From Marinobacter sp. 1-4A (GTDB lineage: Bacteria > Pseudomonadota > Gammaproteobacteria > Pseudomonadales > Oleiphilaceae): a DNA stretch of 64,000 bases. Under the pieces are notes generated by a model. That model searched no databases and was not told where the DNA came from. It saw nothing but the letters and a program-made list of their open reading frames with translations. The stretch is from positions 659,415 to 723,414 of the forward strand of contig NZ_VCGY01000002.1 in NCBI RefSeq assembly GCF_016597725.1, given 5' to 3'. Numbering within the stretch: the first letter of the stretch is position 1; each line of letters opens with the position of its first letter. This document shows, piece after piece, positions 35,936-44,081 of this stretch. The position numbers were made by a program, and so were the translations under genes.

Positions 35936-37501
35936 TTATTCCACAGAATTACGAATCAAGAAATCAAACGCACTCAGTGCGGCTTTCGAGCCTTCGCCCA
36001 TAGAAATCACAATCTGTTTGAAGGGCACAGTGGTAGCGTCACCAGCCGCAAACACACCCGGAATAGAGGTTTCGTTGCGATCGTTGATGATGATTTCACC
36101 GTGCTGGCTCAGCTCAATATCACCTTTGAGCCATTCAGTATTCGGCACCAAACCAATCTGTACGAACACACCTTCCAGCGCTAGGTGATGGTTTTCACCC
36201 GTGTTGCGATCTGTGTATTTCAGGCCACTCACCCTGCCATTCTCACCAACCACTTCGGTAGTCTGGCCAGAGGTAATAATGTCTACGTTGTTCAGGCTGC
36301 GCAGTTTTTTCTGCAATACATCGTCTGCGCGCATTTCGGCGCCAAACTCAATCAGCGTTACATGGCGCACAATACCGGCAAGATCAATCGCCGCTTCCAC
36401 ACCGGAGTTACCGCCACCTATCACTGCAACATGCTTGCCCTTGAACAGCGGGCCGTCACAGTGCGGACAATAAGCAACGCCTTTATTGCGGTATTCCGCC
36501 TCACCGGGAACACCCAGCGGGCGCCAGCGAGCACCGGTAGAGAGTACGAGGGTGCGTGCTTTGAGTGACGCGCCATTAGCAAGACGTATCTCATGGGGCA
36601 TGCCGGGCTTCGACGCCGGAATCAGCTTCTCGGCCAACTGCATGTTCATGATATCCACGTCATATTCTTTAACGTGCTGCTCCATGGCCGCCACCAGCTT
36701 CGGGCCTTCGGTGTAAGGCACAGAAATCAGGTTCTCGATACTCATGGTATCCGCAACCTGACCACCAAAACGCTCTGCAGCAATGCCGGTGGATATCCCC
36801 TTACGAGCGGCATAGATAGAAGCAGCTGCGCCAGCCGGGCCACCACCAATCACCAGCACTTCAAAGGTGTCTTTCTGGTTAATCTTCTCGGCTTCTTTCT
36901 CGTCAGATTTGGTATCCAGCTTGGAAACGATCTCTTCCAGAGTCATACGCCCCTGCCCCCAAGGCTCACCATTCAGGTAAACACTGGGCACAGACATAAC
37001 CTCGCGCTTTTCCACTTCATCCTGAAACAGGGCACCGTCAATAGACGTGTGGCGAATATTCGGATTCAGCACGCTCATCAGGTTCAGAGCCTGCACCACA
37101 TCCGGACAGTTCTGACACGACAGCGAAAAGTAGGTTTCGAACTCGAACTCACCATCCAACTGCTGAATCTGCTCAATGACATCCTGAGACGCCTTGGATG
37201 GATGACCTCCCACCTGCAACAATGCCAAAACCAGCGAAGTAAACTCGTGGCCCATAGGGATGCCCGCAAAGCGAACACCCATGTCGCTGCCCACGCGATT
37301 AATGGCGAAGGAAGGACGACGCACATCATTCGACTCTTCTGTGCGCAAACTGATCTTCTCAGACATTGGCTCGATCTCTTCGAGAAGCTCTCGCAACTCT
37401 TGAGACTTAGCGCCATCGTCGTAGGCTGCCACCAGCTCAATCGGCTGCTGCAGTTTTTCCATGTAGGCTTTCAGTTGCTGCTTGATATTGGCATCCAACA
37501 T
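35936..37501 (-). CDS. ahpF: Alkyl hydroperoxide reductase subunit F
   Basis: 521 residues, as in E. coli AhpF. An N-terminal double thioredoxin-like domain has the disulfide centre [11 protein letters not shown] (~residues 126-134). The flavoprotein part follows: [20 protein letters not shown] (FAD), [20 protein letters not shown] (CxxC centre) and [17 protein letters not shown] (NADH). It passes electrons from NADH to AhpC for peroxide reduction. It is separated from ahpC by the plus-strand DUF3581 gene instead of lying beside it. A promoter and an OxyR-like site can be proposed upstream (37590-37677). Confidence 0.96.
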   Translation of the reverse strand: MLDANIKQQLKAYMEKLQQPIELVAAYDDGAKSQELRELLEEIEPMSEKISLRTEESNDVRRPSFAINRVGSDMGVRFAGIPMGHEFTSLVLALLQVGGHPSKASQDVIEQIQQLDGEFEFETYFSLSCQNCPDVVQALNLMSVLNPNIRHTSIDGALFQDEVEKREVMSVPSVYLNGEPWGQGRMTLEEIVSKLDTKSDEKEAEKINQKDTFEVLVIGGGPAGAAASIYAARKGISTGIAAERFGGQVADTMSIENLISVPYTEGPKLVAAMEQHVKEYDVDIMNMQLAEKLIPASKPGMPHEIRLANGASLKARTLVLSTGARWRPLGVPGEAEYRNKGVAYCPHCDGPLFKGKHVAVIGGGNSGVEAAIDLAGIVRHVTLIEFGAEMRADDVLQKKLRSLNNVDIITSGQTTEVVGENGRVSGLKYTDRNTGENHHLALEGVFVQIGLVPNTEWLKGDIELSQHGEIIINDRNETSIPGVFAAGDATTVPFKQIVISMGEGSKAALSAFDFLIRNSVE

Positions 37502-37589
37502 GTACGGATTCTCCTTTGTGGATTCGTAAAGCGATCGCTTGAGTGACTGAACTCACGCCTCAGGCAATCTTTGTTTGGGATATGTCTTA

Positions 37590-37677
37590 AAGATACGCAC
37601 TCACAATTAAATGCTCAAATTAATTGATGCGAACAGATTGATAGCTGAATGCTATTGAATATATGGCAATCGCATCA
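37590..37677 (-). promoter_or_regulatory. Candidate ahpF promoter with OxyR-like site; rest of a 307-base gap empty
   Basis: On the minus strand TTGAGC (37618-37613), a 17-base spacer and TATCTT (37595-37590) form a plausible promoter about 80 bases before ahpF. Upstream lies ATAG-N7-CTAT (37641-37655), the half-site spacing of OxyR, with weaker quarter sites around it. Only these short matches are seen. The remainder of 37502-37808 holds no gene that I recognise. Confidence 0.5.
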
Positions 37678-37808
37678 TTAAAAAGGCACCCAAAAAAAAC
37701 ACCTGATCCTGTGAATGTACAAATAGCGCATACCCATACACGCCAGACCTCGGTACCATGTTACAAGGCGCAGTGTCGTCACCCTTTTGCATTCAGGATA
37801 GGTAGCAA

Positions 37809-38540
37809 ATGTTTCTAGACCGTTTTTATTCAATTCAAGACGGACGCGTATATATTTCCGCCCCTCAAGCCAGCCAATTTGCCAAGGAAGTGGCCGGAGA
37901 TTTCAACCCGATTCACGATCCCGATGCCCGCCGCTTCTGCGTTCCCGGAGACCTGCTTTTTGCCGTAGTGGTCTCGCGCTTCGGCCTTTCCCGGCACATG
38001 ACCTTCCAGTTCCGCGCTCTGCTTGGAAACGGTGTTCCTCTGGAGTTCCGCGAAAACGGAGAAGAGTCCATTCAGGTTTGCGACCAGAACGACAAGGTGT
38101 ATCTGGAAGTCACACGCAGCGGCGATATAACTCGGGATGAAAAAGTCATTGAAGAGTTTACCCGTTGTTATGTGGCAGCTTCCGGCAAGAACTTCCCGCA
38201 CACCTTGATACCACTGATGGAATCAAAGGGCGTGATGTTCAATCCCGATCGGCCCATGGTGATGTACGAGAGCATGAGCCTGACTTTGGATAATCTGGAT
38301 GCGTCATCACCTGAGCTGGAACTGCACAAAGCTGAGCTGGAAGACAGTGGCAAACGCGGTAATGTCACTCTGGAATACCGGCTCAACTCCAATGGCCAAG
38401 CTGTGGGTGAAGTGTCCAAGCGCCTTGTTCTGGGCGGACTCCGACCCTATTGCCCGGATGCCATGGCGGGCGTGATTGAGGAATTCTATCGACTGAAGGC
38501 TCGCGGATCCCGATACGGTGTCGATACAGTCGAGCCCTGA
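37809..38540 (+). CDS. DUF3581-family protein with MaoC/hotdog-like motif
   Basis: 243 residues. The start MFLDRFYSIQDGRVYISAPQ and the segment FNPIHDPDARRFCVPGDLL match DUF3581 as I know it. That second segment also resembles the hydratase-2 motif of MaoC-like hotdog enzymes (NPIH-D-A-G), so an acyl-thioester-binding function is possible but unproven. No signal peptide. AGGATAGGT lies upstream. It separates ahpF from ahpC and is followed by its own terminator. Function unknown. Confidence 0.8.
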   Translation: MFLDRFYSIQDGRVYISAPQASQFAKEVAGDFNPIHDPDARRFCVPGDLLFAVVVSRFGLSRHMTFQFRALLGNGVPLEFRENGEESIQVCDQNDKVYLEVTRSGDITRDEKVIEEFTRCYVAASGKNFPHTLIPLMESKGVMFNPDRPMVMYESMSLTLDNLDASSPELELHKAELEDSGKRGNVTLEYRLNSNGQAVGEVSKRLVLGGLRPYCPDAMAGVIEEFYRLKARGSRYGVDTVEP

Positions 38541-38566
38541 ACCCTATTCGTAAGCCGCAAACACAC

Positions 38567-38591
38567 AAAACCCCGGATAGCCCGGGGTTTT
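38567..38591. terminator. Intrinsic terminator between DUF3581 gene and ahpC
   Basis: Compact hairpin AAAACCCCGG-ATAG-CCCGGGGTTTT with A and T runs on both sides, so it works for both converging genes. Confidence 0.9.
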
Positions 38592-38649
38592 GTATTAGTA
38601 ACAAGCTCGTAGAGAACCTGTACTGTCTACTTTCTGTCTTGTGGAAAGC

Positions 38650-39213
38650 TTAGATCTTGCCAACAAGATCCAGTGACGGAGCCAATGTCGCTTCGCCTTC
38701 CTTCCACTTAGCCGGGCACACTTCACCTGGGTGGTTGCGCACGTACTGGGCAGCTTTCACTTTGCGCATCAGCTCAGACGCATCGCGGCCAATACCTTCT
38801 GCAGTGATTTCCATTGCCTGAATGATTCCATCAGGATCGATCAGGAAGGTAGCGCGGTCTGCAAGGCCCTGACCTTCGCGCATTACACCGAAGTTGTTGG
38901 TGATACTGCCGTTCTGGTCACCAACCATGAAGTAGTTGATCTTTCCGATGGTCTCGGAGCTGTCGTGCCATGCTTTGTGGGTGAAGTGGGTGTCAGTAGA
39001 CACGGAAAACACTTCAACGCCCATCTTCTGCAGCTCTTCGTAATGGTCTGCTACGTCGCCCAATTCTGTTGGGCAAACAAAGGTGAAGTCTGCTGGGTAG
39101 AAGAAAAAGATCGCCCACTTGCCTTTAACATCGGCTTCGGAAATTTCTACAAACTCGCCCTGTTTGAAGGCGGTTGCGTTAAATGGTTTGATTTCGCTGT
39201 TGATCACGCCCAT
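38650..39213 (-). CDS. ahpC: Alkyl hydroperoxide reductase subunit C (peroxiredoxin)
   Basis: 187 residues, the exact AhpC length. The peroxidatic cysteine lies in [17 protein letters not shown] (~Cys47) and the resolving cysteine in [10 protein letters not shown] (~Cys166), a typical two-Cys Prx1 type. It reduces hydrogen peroxide, organic peroxides and peroxynitrite with electrons from AhpF. An OxyR-like site lies 80-116 bases upstream of the start, next to a -10-like TAGTAT near 39263. Confidence 0.97.
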   Translation of the reverse strand: MGVINSEIKPFNATAFKQGEFVEISEADVKGKWAIFFFYPADFTFVCPTELGDVADHYEELQKMGVEVFSVSTDTHFTHKAWHDSSETIGKINYFMVGDQNGSITNNFGVMREGQGLADRATFLIDPDGIIQAMEITAEGIGRDASELMRKVKAAQYVRNHPGEVCPAKWKEGEATLAPSLDLVGKI

Positions 39214-39292
39214 GAGTATGACTCCTGTTGGTTCGTTTGCGTGTTGATGAATCTACGGTCTTAATACTAAGCAATGGGCCAGCTTTAGTAAA

Positions 39293-39329
39293 ATTGATTA
39301 TCTTTAAGATAGCGATAGAACCTACCTAT
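39293..39329. promoter_or_regulatory. OxyR-like binding site upstream of ahpC
   Basis: Four quarter sites with the OxyR spacing: ATTG-N7-TTAA-N7-ATAG-N7-CTAT, 13 of 16 positions matching ATAG-N7-CTAT-N7-ATAG-N7-CTAT. Two of the quarters are perfect. ahpC is a classical OxyR target, so the context supports the site; binding is inferred. Confidence 0.65.
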
Positions 39330-39357
39330 CCTCTATCGTTACCTTGTTATTGCGCCT

Positions 39358-40662
39358 CTACCAGGGGCCAACAACATAACCAAGCTGCTCCGGAAGCCAA
39401 AGGGCAATCCCGGGCATCAGCATCACCATAAGCAAGCTGACACTCATAGCGGCAATAAAGACCAACGCCCAGCCAATGGTATGTTCCAGCCGAATATTCG
39501 CAATACGTGTTGTAACCATCAGGTTAACCGCTACGGGTGGGGTAAATTGCCCAATGGCGATGTTCATTGCCAGCAAAATACCGAACCACACGGGGTTCCA
39601 GCCAAAATGGTTCATCAACGGCAATACGATGGGGATGAGAATCAGGTAAATCGACACCGCATCCAGCAACATGCCAGCAATCAACACCAGCACCATGACC
39701 AAGCCCAACAATACCCAACCGTTGTCGGACAGAGACAACAACCCATCCGCCAAGTGCTGGAAGGTGCCCAATGTTGTTCCCGCCCAGGCGAAAATGCCCG
39801 CCAGTGCAATGATCAACATAACCACACCGGATGTAACCGCCGCGTCGGTCATCAGATCAAACAAGCTGCGCAAACTCAGGTTGCGGTAAACCACGCAGCC
39901 TACAAGGACACCGTAAGCCACGGCGACCACTGCGGCTTCAGTGGGGGTGAATAGCCCGGAGCGCAAACCGCCTAGAATGATGACCGGTGCAAATAAGGCG
40001 GGCAATGCCGCCTTGAAACTGGGCCAAAACGGCGGGCGCTCCGAGGTTTCGGGGTTCTCCCAACCAAACTTACGGGCGAGGTACAGCGCCGGTACCAGAA
40101 GCGACAACCCGGCAAGAATGCCCGGAAACAAGCCGGCAGCAAACAGCGCCCGTAAATCCACACCCGGCACCACAATAGAATAGAGAATCAACGCAATCGA
40201 TGGGGGAATCAGTATGGCGGTAGAGGATGAAGCCGCAATCAGCGCGGCGGAAAAGGGTTGCGGGTAGCCCGCCTTGCGCATACTGGGCAGCATCACCATA
40301 GCCACGGCGGCAGCATCTGCAGGCCCCGAGCCGCTCATTCCTCCCATGATGAGGCACACGAGAACTGCAACTACCGTCAAACTACCATGGCGCGGGCCGA
40401 TAATAGACTGGGCAAAGCGCACCAAACTGGCCGCCACCCCGGCCCGTTCAAAAATAAGCCCCGTCAAAATAAACAGAGGTATCGCAATCAGCGGGTACTT
40501 AGACACACTGTTGTAGGTGTTGGTGCCAAACGTGGCGAGCATGTCGGGTGACAAGCCAGCGACGATTCCCACCAACCCACCAAACCCCAGCGCGATGGCG
40601 ACGGGAACACCCAACACTAAGGCCACCAGAAAGCTGCCAATCATCAACAAGTCAGGATTCAT
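39358..40662 (-). CDS. dctM: TRAP transporter large permease (DctM)
   Basis: 434 residues from the ATG at 40662, preceded by GGAGG; it overlaps the small permease gene by 11 bases. About twelve transmembrane helices, with LGFGGLVGIVAGLSPDML, LFILTGLIFERAGVA, GGMSGSGPADAAAVAMVMLP and QFTPPVAVNLMVTTRIA, the signatures of DctM. It is the sodium-coupled translocation subunit of a tripartite ATP-independent transporter for organic acids. Confidence 0.93.
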   Translation of the reverse strand: MNPDLLMIGSFLVALVLGVPVAIALGFGGLVGIVAGLSPDMLATFGTNTYNSVSKYPLIAIPLFILTGLIFERAGVAASLVRFAQSIIGPRHGSLTVVAVLVCLIMGGMSGSGPADAAAVAMVMLPSMRKAGYPQPFSAALIAASSSTAILIPPSIALILYSIVVPGVDLRALFAAGLFPGILAGLSLLVPALYLARKFGWENPETSERPPFWPSFKAALPALFAPVIILGGLRSGLFTPTEAAVVAVAYGVLVGCVVYRNLSLRSLFDLMTDAAVTSGVVMLIIALAGIFAWAGTTLGTFQHLADGLLSLSDNGWVLLGLVMVLVLIAGMLLDAVSIYLILIPIVLPLMNHFGWNPVWFGILLAMNIAIGQFTPPVAVNLMVTTRIANIRLEHTIGWALVFIAAMSVSLLMVMLMPGIALWLPEQLGYVVGPW

Positions 40663-41146
40663 GGATGACCTCCGCGTCTTTCTTGCCACGCATGCGGTCG
40701 ATGAAGTTCTGGGTCATCCGGAAAATAATGGCAGCCGACATCAGCGGTAACCAAATTACATAAATCCAGTTGGGTAACCCCAACCCGGGTGATAGGGACT
40801 CCCAGTCGTATTCTTGCATCGCAAAAATAGCGCCATACCAAGTTGTGACCCCCATCACCGACACACCCACCAGCCACTGCACCACAAACAATACCTTCAA
40901 GGCAGCGGGCGGCAAGTAATGCTCAATCAGCTCAATCCGTATGTGCTGATTATTACGAGCAGCCACCGCGGCGCCAGCAAACGTAAGCAATACCAGAAGA
41001 AACACCGAGAACTCCTCAGTGAACGCAAAGGAGGCATCGGTGGTATAGCGGACAATCACGTTGCCCAAGCTGATCACACAAATTGCGATCAGCGCCAACG
41101 ATGCCAACCAGGCTTCCGGCCGAAACTTCGGGGGTCGCGCGGACAT
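40652..41146 (-). CDS. dctQ: TRAP transporter small permease (DctQ)
   Basis: 164 residues with four transmembrane helices and the DctQ pattern FTEEFSVFLLVLLTFAGAAV, ARNNQHIRIELI and WESLSPGLGLPNWIYVIWLP. It starts inside the end of dctP (TAATG) and overlaps dctM, so all three TRAP genes are translationally coupled. It helps assemble the permease in the inner membrane. Confidence 0.92.
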   Translation of the reverse strand: MSARPPKFRPEAWLASLALIAICVISLGNVIVRYTTDASFAFTEEFSVFLLVLLTFAGAAVAARNNQHIRIELIEHYLPPAALKVLFVVQWLVGVSVMGVTTWYGAIFAMQEYDWESLSPGLGLPNWIYVIWLPLMSAAIIFRMTQNFIDRMRGKKDAEVIHES

Positions 41147-42156
41147 TACTGCTTACGATTAGCGACAGCAGACTGGGCCTGTTTCACCAGGTCTTCACCA
41201 ATGCGCGGCGCCCACTTTTCATAAACCGGACGAGTCGCCTTTACGAACGCGTCGTGCTGTGCCTGAGTGAGCTCCGTTACGGTCACACCGCGATCTTTGA
41301 TGGCCTGTAGCGTGTCCGCAAGCTCGGCACGGGATTTTTCAATTTCCCATTTGCCAGCGTCGATTGCCGCCTGCTTCAGAAGCGCCTGATCTTCCGCATT
41401 GAACTGGCCCCAAACACGGTTGCTTACCGCAAACACCAAGGGGTCGGCCATGTAGTGCCACAGTGTGAGGTGCTCCTGTCCAACCTGATCAATACGCGCT
41501 ACGTCAAAAACCGAAAGCGGATTTTCCTGACCATCAACCGCGCCGGTGGTCAGTGCTGGCTTGGCGTCTGCCCAGCTCATCTGCGTTGGGTTAGCGCCCA
41601 GCTCGGAGAAGGTGTCTTGAAACAAAGGCGAGCCTACAACCCGAATTTTCAAGCCCTCAAGATCCGCTGGCTCGCTGATAGCCAACTTGGAGTTGGACAG
41701 CTCACGAAAGCCATTTTCGCCCCAAGCCAACGGCGTTACACCGCGCTTTTCAATCGCTTTGAACACTGCCTTGCCAGCGTCACCCTGAGTAATTGCATCA
41801 ATCGCGGCATTATCCGGCATCAGGAATGGCAAGGAGAACAGGTTCAACTCAGGCACCTGAGGCGACCAGTTGATGGTCGAACCCACGGCCATATCAATCA
41901 GCCCGGAGCGCATGGCAGAAAACTCTTTGGTTTGGTCTCCGGAAACCAGCTGGGAGTTGCTGTAAATCTTCATATTGATGCGCCCTTCAGAGCGCTCTTT
42001 CACCAACTCGACCCATTTATCGGCAGCCTGCCCCCAAGGAAATGCCGACGGCAGAACCGTAGAAACTGTGTATTCATCTTTGTATTGAGCGTTCGCAGCA
42101 GAGCTGAGCAGCAAAGCCGCCGCGGCAACAGCGATTAAAGAGCGGATTTTCAACAT
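41146..42156 (-). CDS. dctP: TRAP transporter substrate-binding protein (DctP)
   Basis: 336 residues with a signal peptide ending SSAANAQY. The DctP fold shows MRSGLIDMAVGSTINWSPQV, LEGLKIRVVGSPLFQDTFSE (with the conserved carboxylate-binding Arg), and WADAKPALTTGAVDGQENPL. AAGGAAAAC precedes the ATG. It binds a carboxylate in the periplasm and hands it to DctQM. The first gene of the operon; the ~230-base upstream gap must hold the promoter. No regulator gene lies next to it. Confidence 0.93.
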   Translation of the reverse strand: MLKIRSLIAVAAAALLLSSAANAQYKDEYTVSTVLPSAFPWGQAADKWVELVKERSEGRINMKIYSNSQLVSGDQTKEFSAMRSGLIDMAVGSTINWSPQVPELNLFSLPFLMPDNAAIDAITQGDAGKAVFKAIEKRGVTPLAWGENGFRELSNSKLAISEPADLEGLKIRVVGSPLFQDTFSELGANPTQMSWADAKPALTTGAVDGQENPLSVFDVARIDQVGQEHLTLWHYMADPLVFAVSNRVWGQFNAEDQALLKQAAIDAGKWEIEKSRAELADTLQAIKDRGVTVTELTQAQHDAFVKATRPVYEKWAPRIGEDLVKQAQSAVANRKQ

Positions 42157-42387
42157 GTTGTTTTCCTTTTTTTATTGGCATGGCAAAGCTCGGGAAGAGA
42201 TGCCGAGCACATCGCGGTAATGGGGGATTATAGGAGCGGGTGTTGCCGCGACGCAAAAGAAAAGCATTCGGGTAGAGACCGGCACCTCGTAATAGAAGTT
42301 GGCGCGTCATTACAACTCTGTTGTTTTTGCTCGTTCGCTGCCAGCGCGGTCTACAATTGATAGGATATAAACCTCACAACCACCACA

Positions 42388-43566
42388 GTGGAAACCATGG
42401 TAAGCAACGAACGGAGTGAGCTCCGCCCCGACAACACAGACCACAATAGTCAAAAACAGCGGAAGGCGCTGATTGAAGCCGTAAGTGTTCGCAGCACATC
42501 GATGGTTATTCTCGCCAGCATAGCCACCATCTATTTTATCAACTGGGCTCAGGCGGTGCTCCTTCCTCTAATGGTTGCGGTTTTAATCAGCTACGCCCTC
42601 GACCCACTGGTATCGGTACTTGACCGACTGAGGCTCCCCAGAGCCCTGAGCGCTGCCGTCGTTATGATCACACTGCTTGGAGCGATTGCCGCAGCCAGCA
42701 TCCCCCTGCAACGTGAAGCCATGGCCATGCTGGACAAGATCCCTATCGCCATCAACGAATTTCAGCGCAATGAAGCTAGAGCTCCTGACCAAGAGCAAGG
42801 GCTCATGGAAAAGGCTCAAGCTGCGGCGAAAAAAATCGAGGAATCTGCGGCTCAGGGGCAAAGTGACAAGCACCCAGCACACGAAGGCGTGACGCCGGTG
42901 CGCATAGTAGATAAACCGATGGATATTCAGCAATACGTGTTGAAAGGCTCGCCGGCGGCACTGGTACTTATCTCGCAGTTTTTTTCCGTGTTACTTCTGG
43001 TGTATTTCATACTGGCAGTAGGGTCGCTGTATAAACGCAAGATTGTAAAGCTTTCAGGCCCGTCGTTCGGGCGCATGCGTAAAGCTGCCCGGATTATGGT
43101 CGACTTTCACCGCCAAGTACGGCGGTTCCTTTTTGTAATGCTGCTTGGTGCCCTGTTTGTAGGGCTGGTTACCTGGATTGCATTTCTAGCCCTCGGCGTG
43201 GAGCAGGCGATGCTTTGGGGCGTGGTTGCCGGTATCGCCAGTGCGATACCCTACCTCGGCCCGTTTTTGGTGTTGGTCGGTACCGGCATTGCAGCATTTC
43301 TCCAGTTTGGTGAAATGGAGATGACCATTATCGTGGCTGGCACCTCATTGGCCATCACCAGCATTCAGGGCTATCTTTTGACACCTTGGCTCACCAGCCA
43401 GATATCTAGCCTCAACGCCGTGGTGATCTTCATTGGCCTGCTTTTTTGGGGCTGGCTCTGGGGGCCGATAGGGCTAATCATAGCCACACCTATACTCATG
43501 ATTATAAAGTCTTTATGCGACCACATTGTAAACCTGCGCCCCGTTGGTGAGCTGCTGGGCAAATAA
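42388..43566 (+). CDS. AI-2E-family transporter (PerM-like)
   Basis: 392 residues from a GTG, with an alternative ATG three codons later at 42397; neither has a clear ribosome site. Seven or eight transmembrane helices: INWAQAVLLPLMVAVLISYA, LLLVYFILAVGSLYKRK and AIPYLGPFLVLVGTGIAAFL are the conserved family patterns. A charged loop at ~125-170 (Gln/Glu/Lys-rich) interrupts the helices. Members export autoinducer-2 or act as Na+/H+ antiporters; the role here is not known. The mgtC-like gene starts 14 bases downstream. Confidence 0.85.
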   Translation: METMVSNERSELRPDNTDHNSQKQRKALIEAVSVRSTSMVILASIATIYFINWAQAVLLPLMVAVLISYALDPLVSVLDRLRLPRALSAAVVMITLLGAIAAASIPLQREAMAMLDKIPIAINEFQRNEARAPDQEQGLMEKAQAAAKKIEESAAQGQSDKHPAHEGVTPVRIVDKPMDIQQYVLKGSPAALVLISQFFSVLLLVYFILAVGSLYKRKIVKLSGPSFGRMRKAARIMVDFHRQVRRFLFVMLLGALFVGLVTWIAFLALGVEQAMLWGVVAGIASAIPYLGPFLVLVGTGIAAFLQFGEMEMTIIVAGTSLAITSIQGYLLTPWLTSQISSLNAVVIFIGLLFWGWLWGPIGLIIATPILMIIKSLCDHIVNLRPVGELLGK

Positions 43567-43580
43567 ACGAGAGGTACGCC

Positions 43581-44036
43581 ATGTTCGATACAGAAATTCC
43601 TGTGCTGGATATGTTCATCCGGCTTCTTGCGGCAGCTGGCCTAGCCCTTGTTTTAGGTCTGGAGAGAGAGTTTAGGGGTAAGGCTGCGGGCTTGCGTTCT
43701 CACATGCTTGTGTCGCTTGGCGCTTCTGCTTTTATCATCATGGGCATGCACATTCTGTTTGCTACAGCAGAAGGCGATCCCTCAGCGCGTATTGATCCTA
43801 CTCGTATTGTGGAAGGTGTTATCGGCGGGATCGGATTTCTCGGGGCCGGCAGCATTATCCAGAGCCGTGGCAGCGTTCAGGGTATTACCACCGGGGCATC
43901 GATCTGGATGGCAGGCGCCATTGGTGTGGCCTGCGGTCTGGGAATCTTTGCCCTAGCGGGCATGGTGACTTTAATGGCGTTAATCATTATGTCGGTGCTC
44001 GGCCGCTTCCAGCATGAGGTCATCAAGGGCAACTGA
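43581..44036 (+). CDS. MgtC/SapB-family membrane protein
   Basis: 151 residues with four or five helices and the MgtC signature FIRLLAAAGLALVLGLEREF, RGKAAGLRSHMLVSLGASAF and GGIGFLGAGSIIQSRGSVQG, TTGASIWMAGAIGVACGLG. GAGAGG precedes the ATG. Pathogen MgtC proteins modulate ATP synthase and help growth in low magnesium; this short form lacks the C-terminal ACT-like domain. Probably in one operon with the AI-2E-type gene. Confidence 0.9.
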   Translation: MFDTEIPVLDMFIRLLAAAGLALVLGLEREFRGKAAGLRSHMLVSLGASAFIIMGMHILFATAEGDPSARIDPTRIVEGVIGGIGFLGAGSIIQSRGSVQGITTGASIWMAGAIGVACGLGIFALAGMVTLMALIIMSVLGRFQHEVIKGN

Positions 44037-44081
44037 AACGCAGGTAGGGGTTGTTGGTTCGGTAAAGGGGAAGGTAGTTCG

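Noticed and set aside
36593..37546. 317-codon plus-strand frame opposite ahpF
   Set aside because: Antisense to a fully conserved ahpF; no family features.
41455..42138. 227-codon plus-strand frame
   Set aside because: Shadow of dctP, which has a clear signal peptide and motifs.
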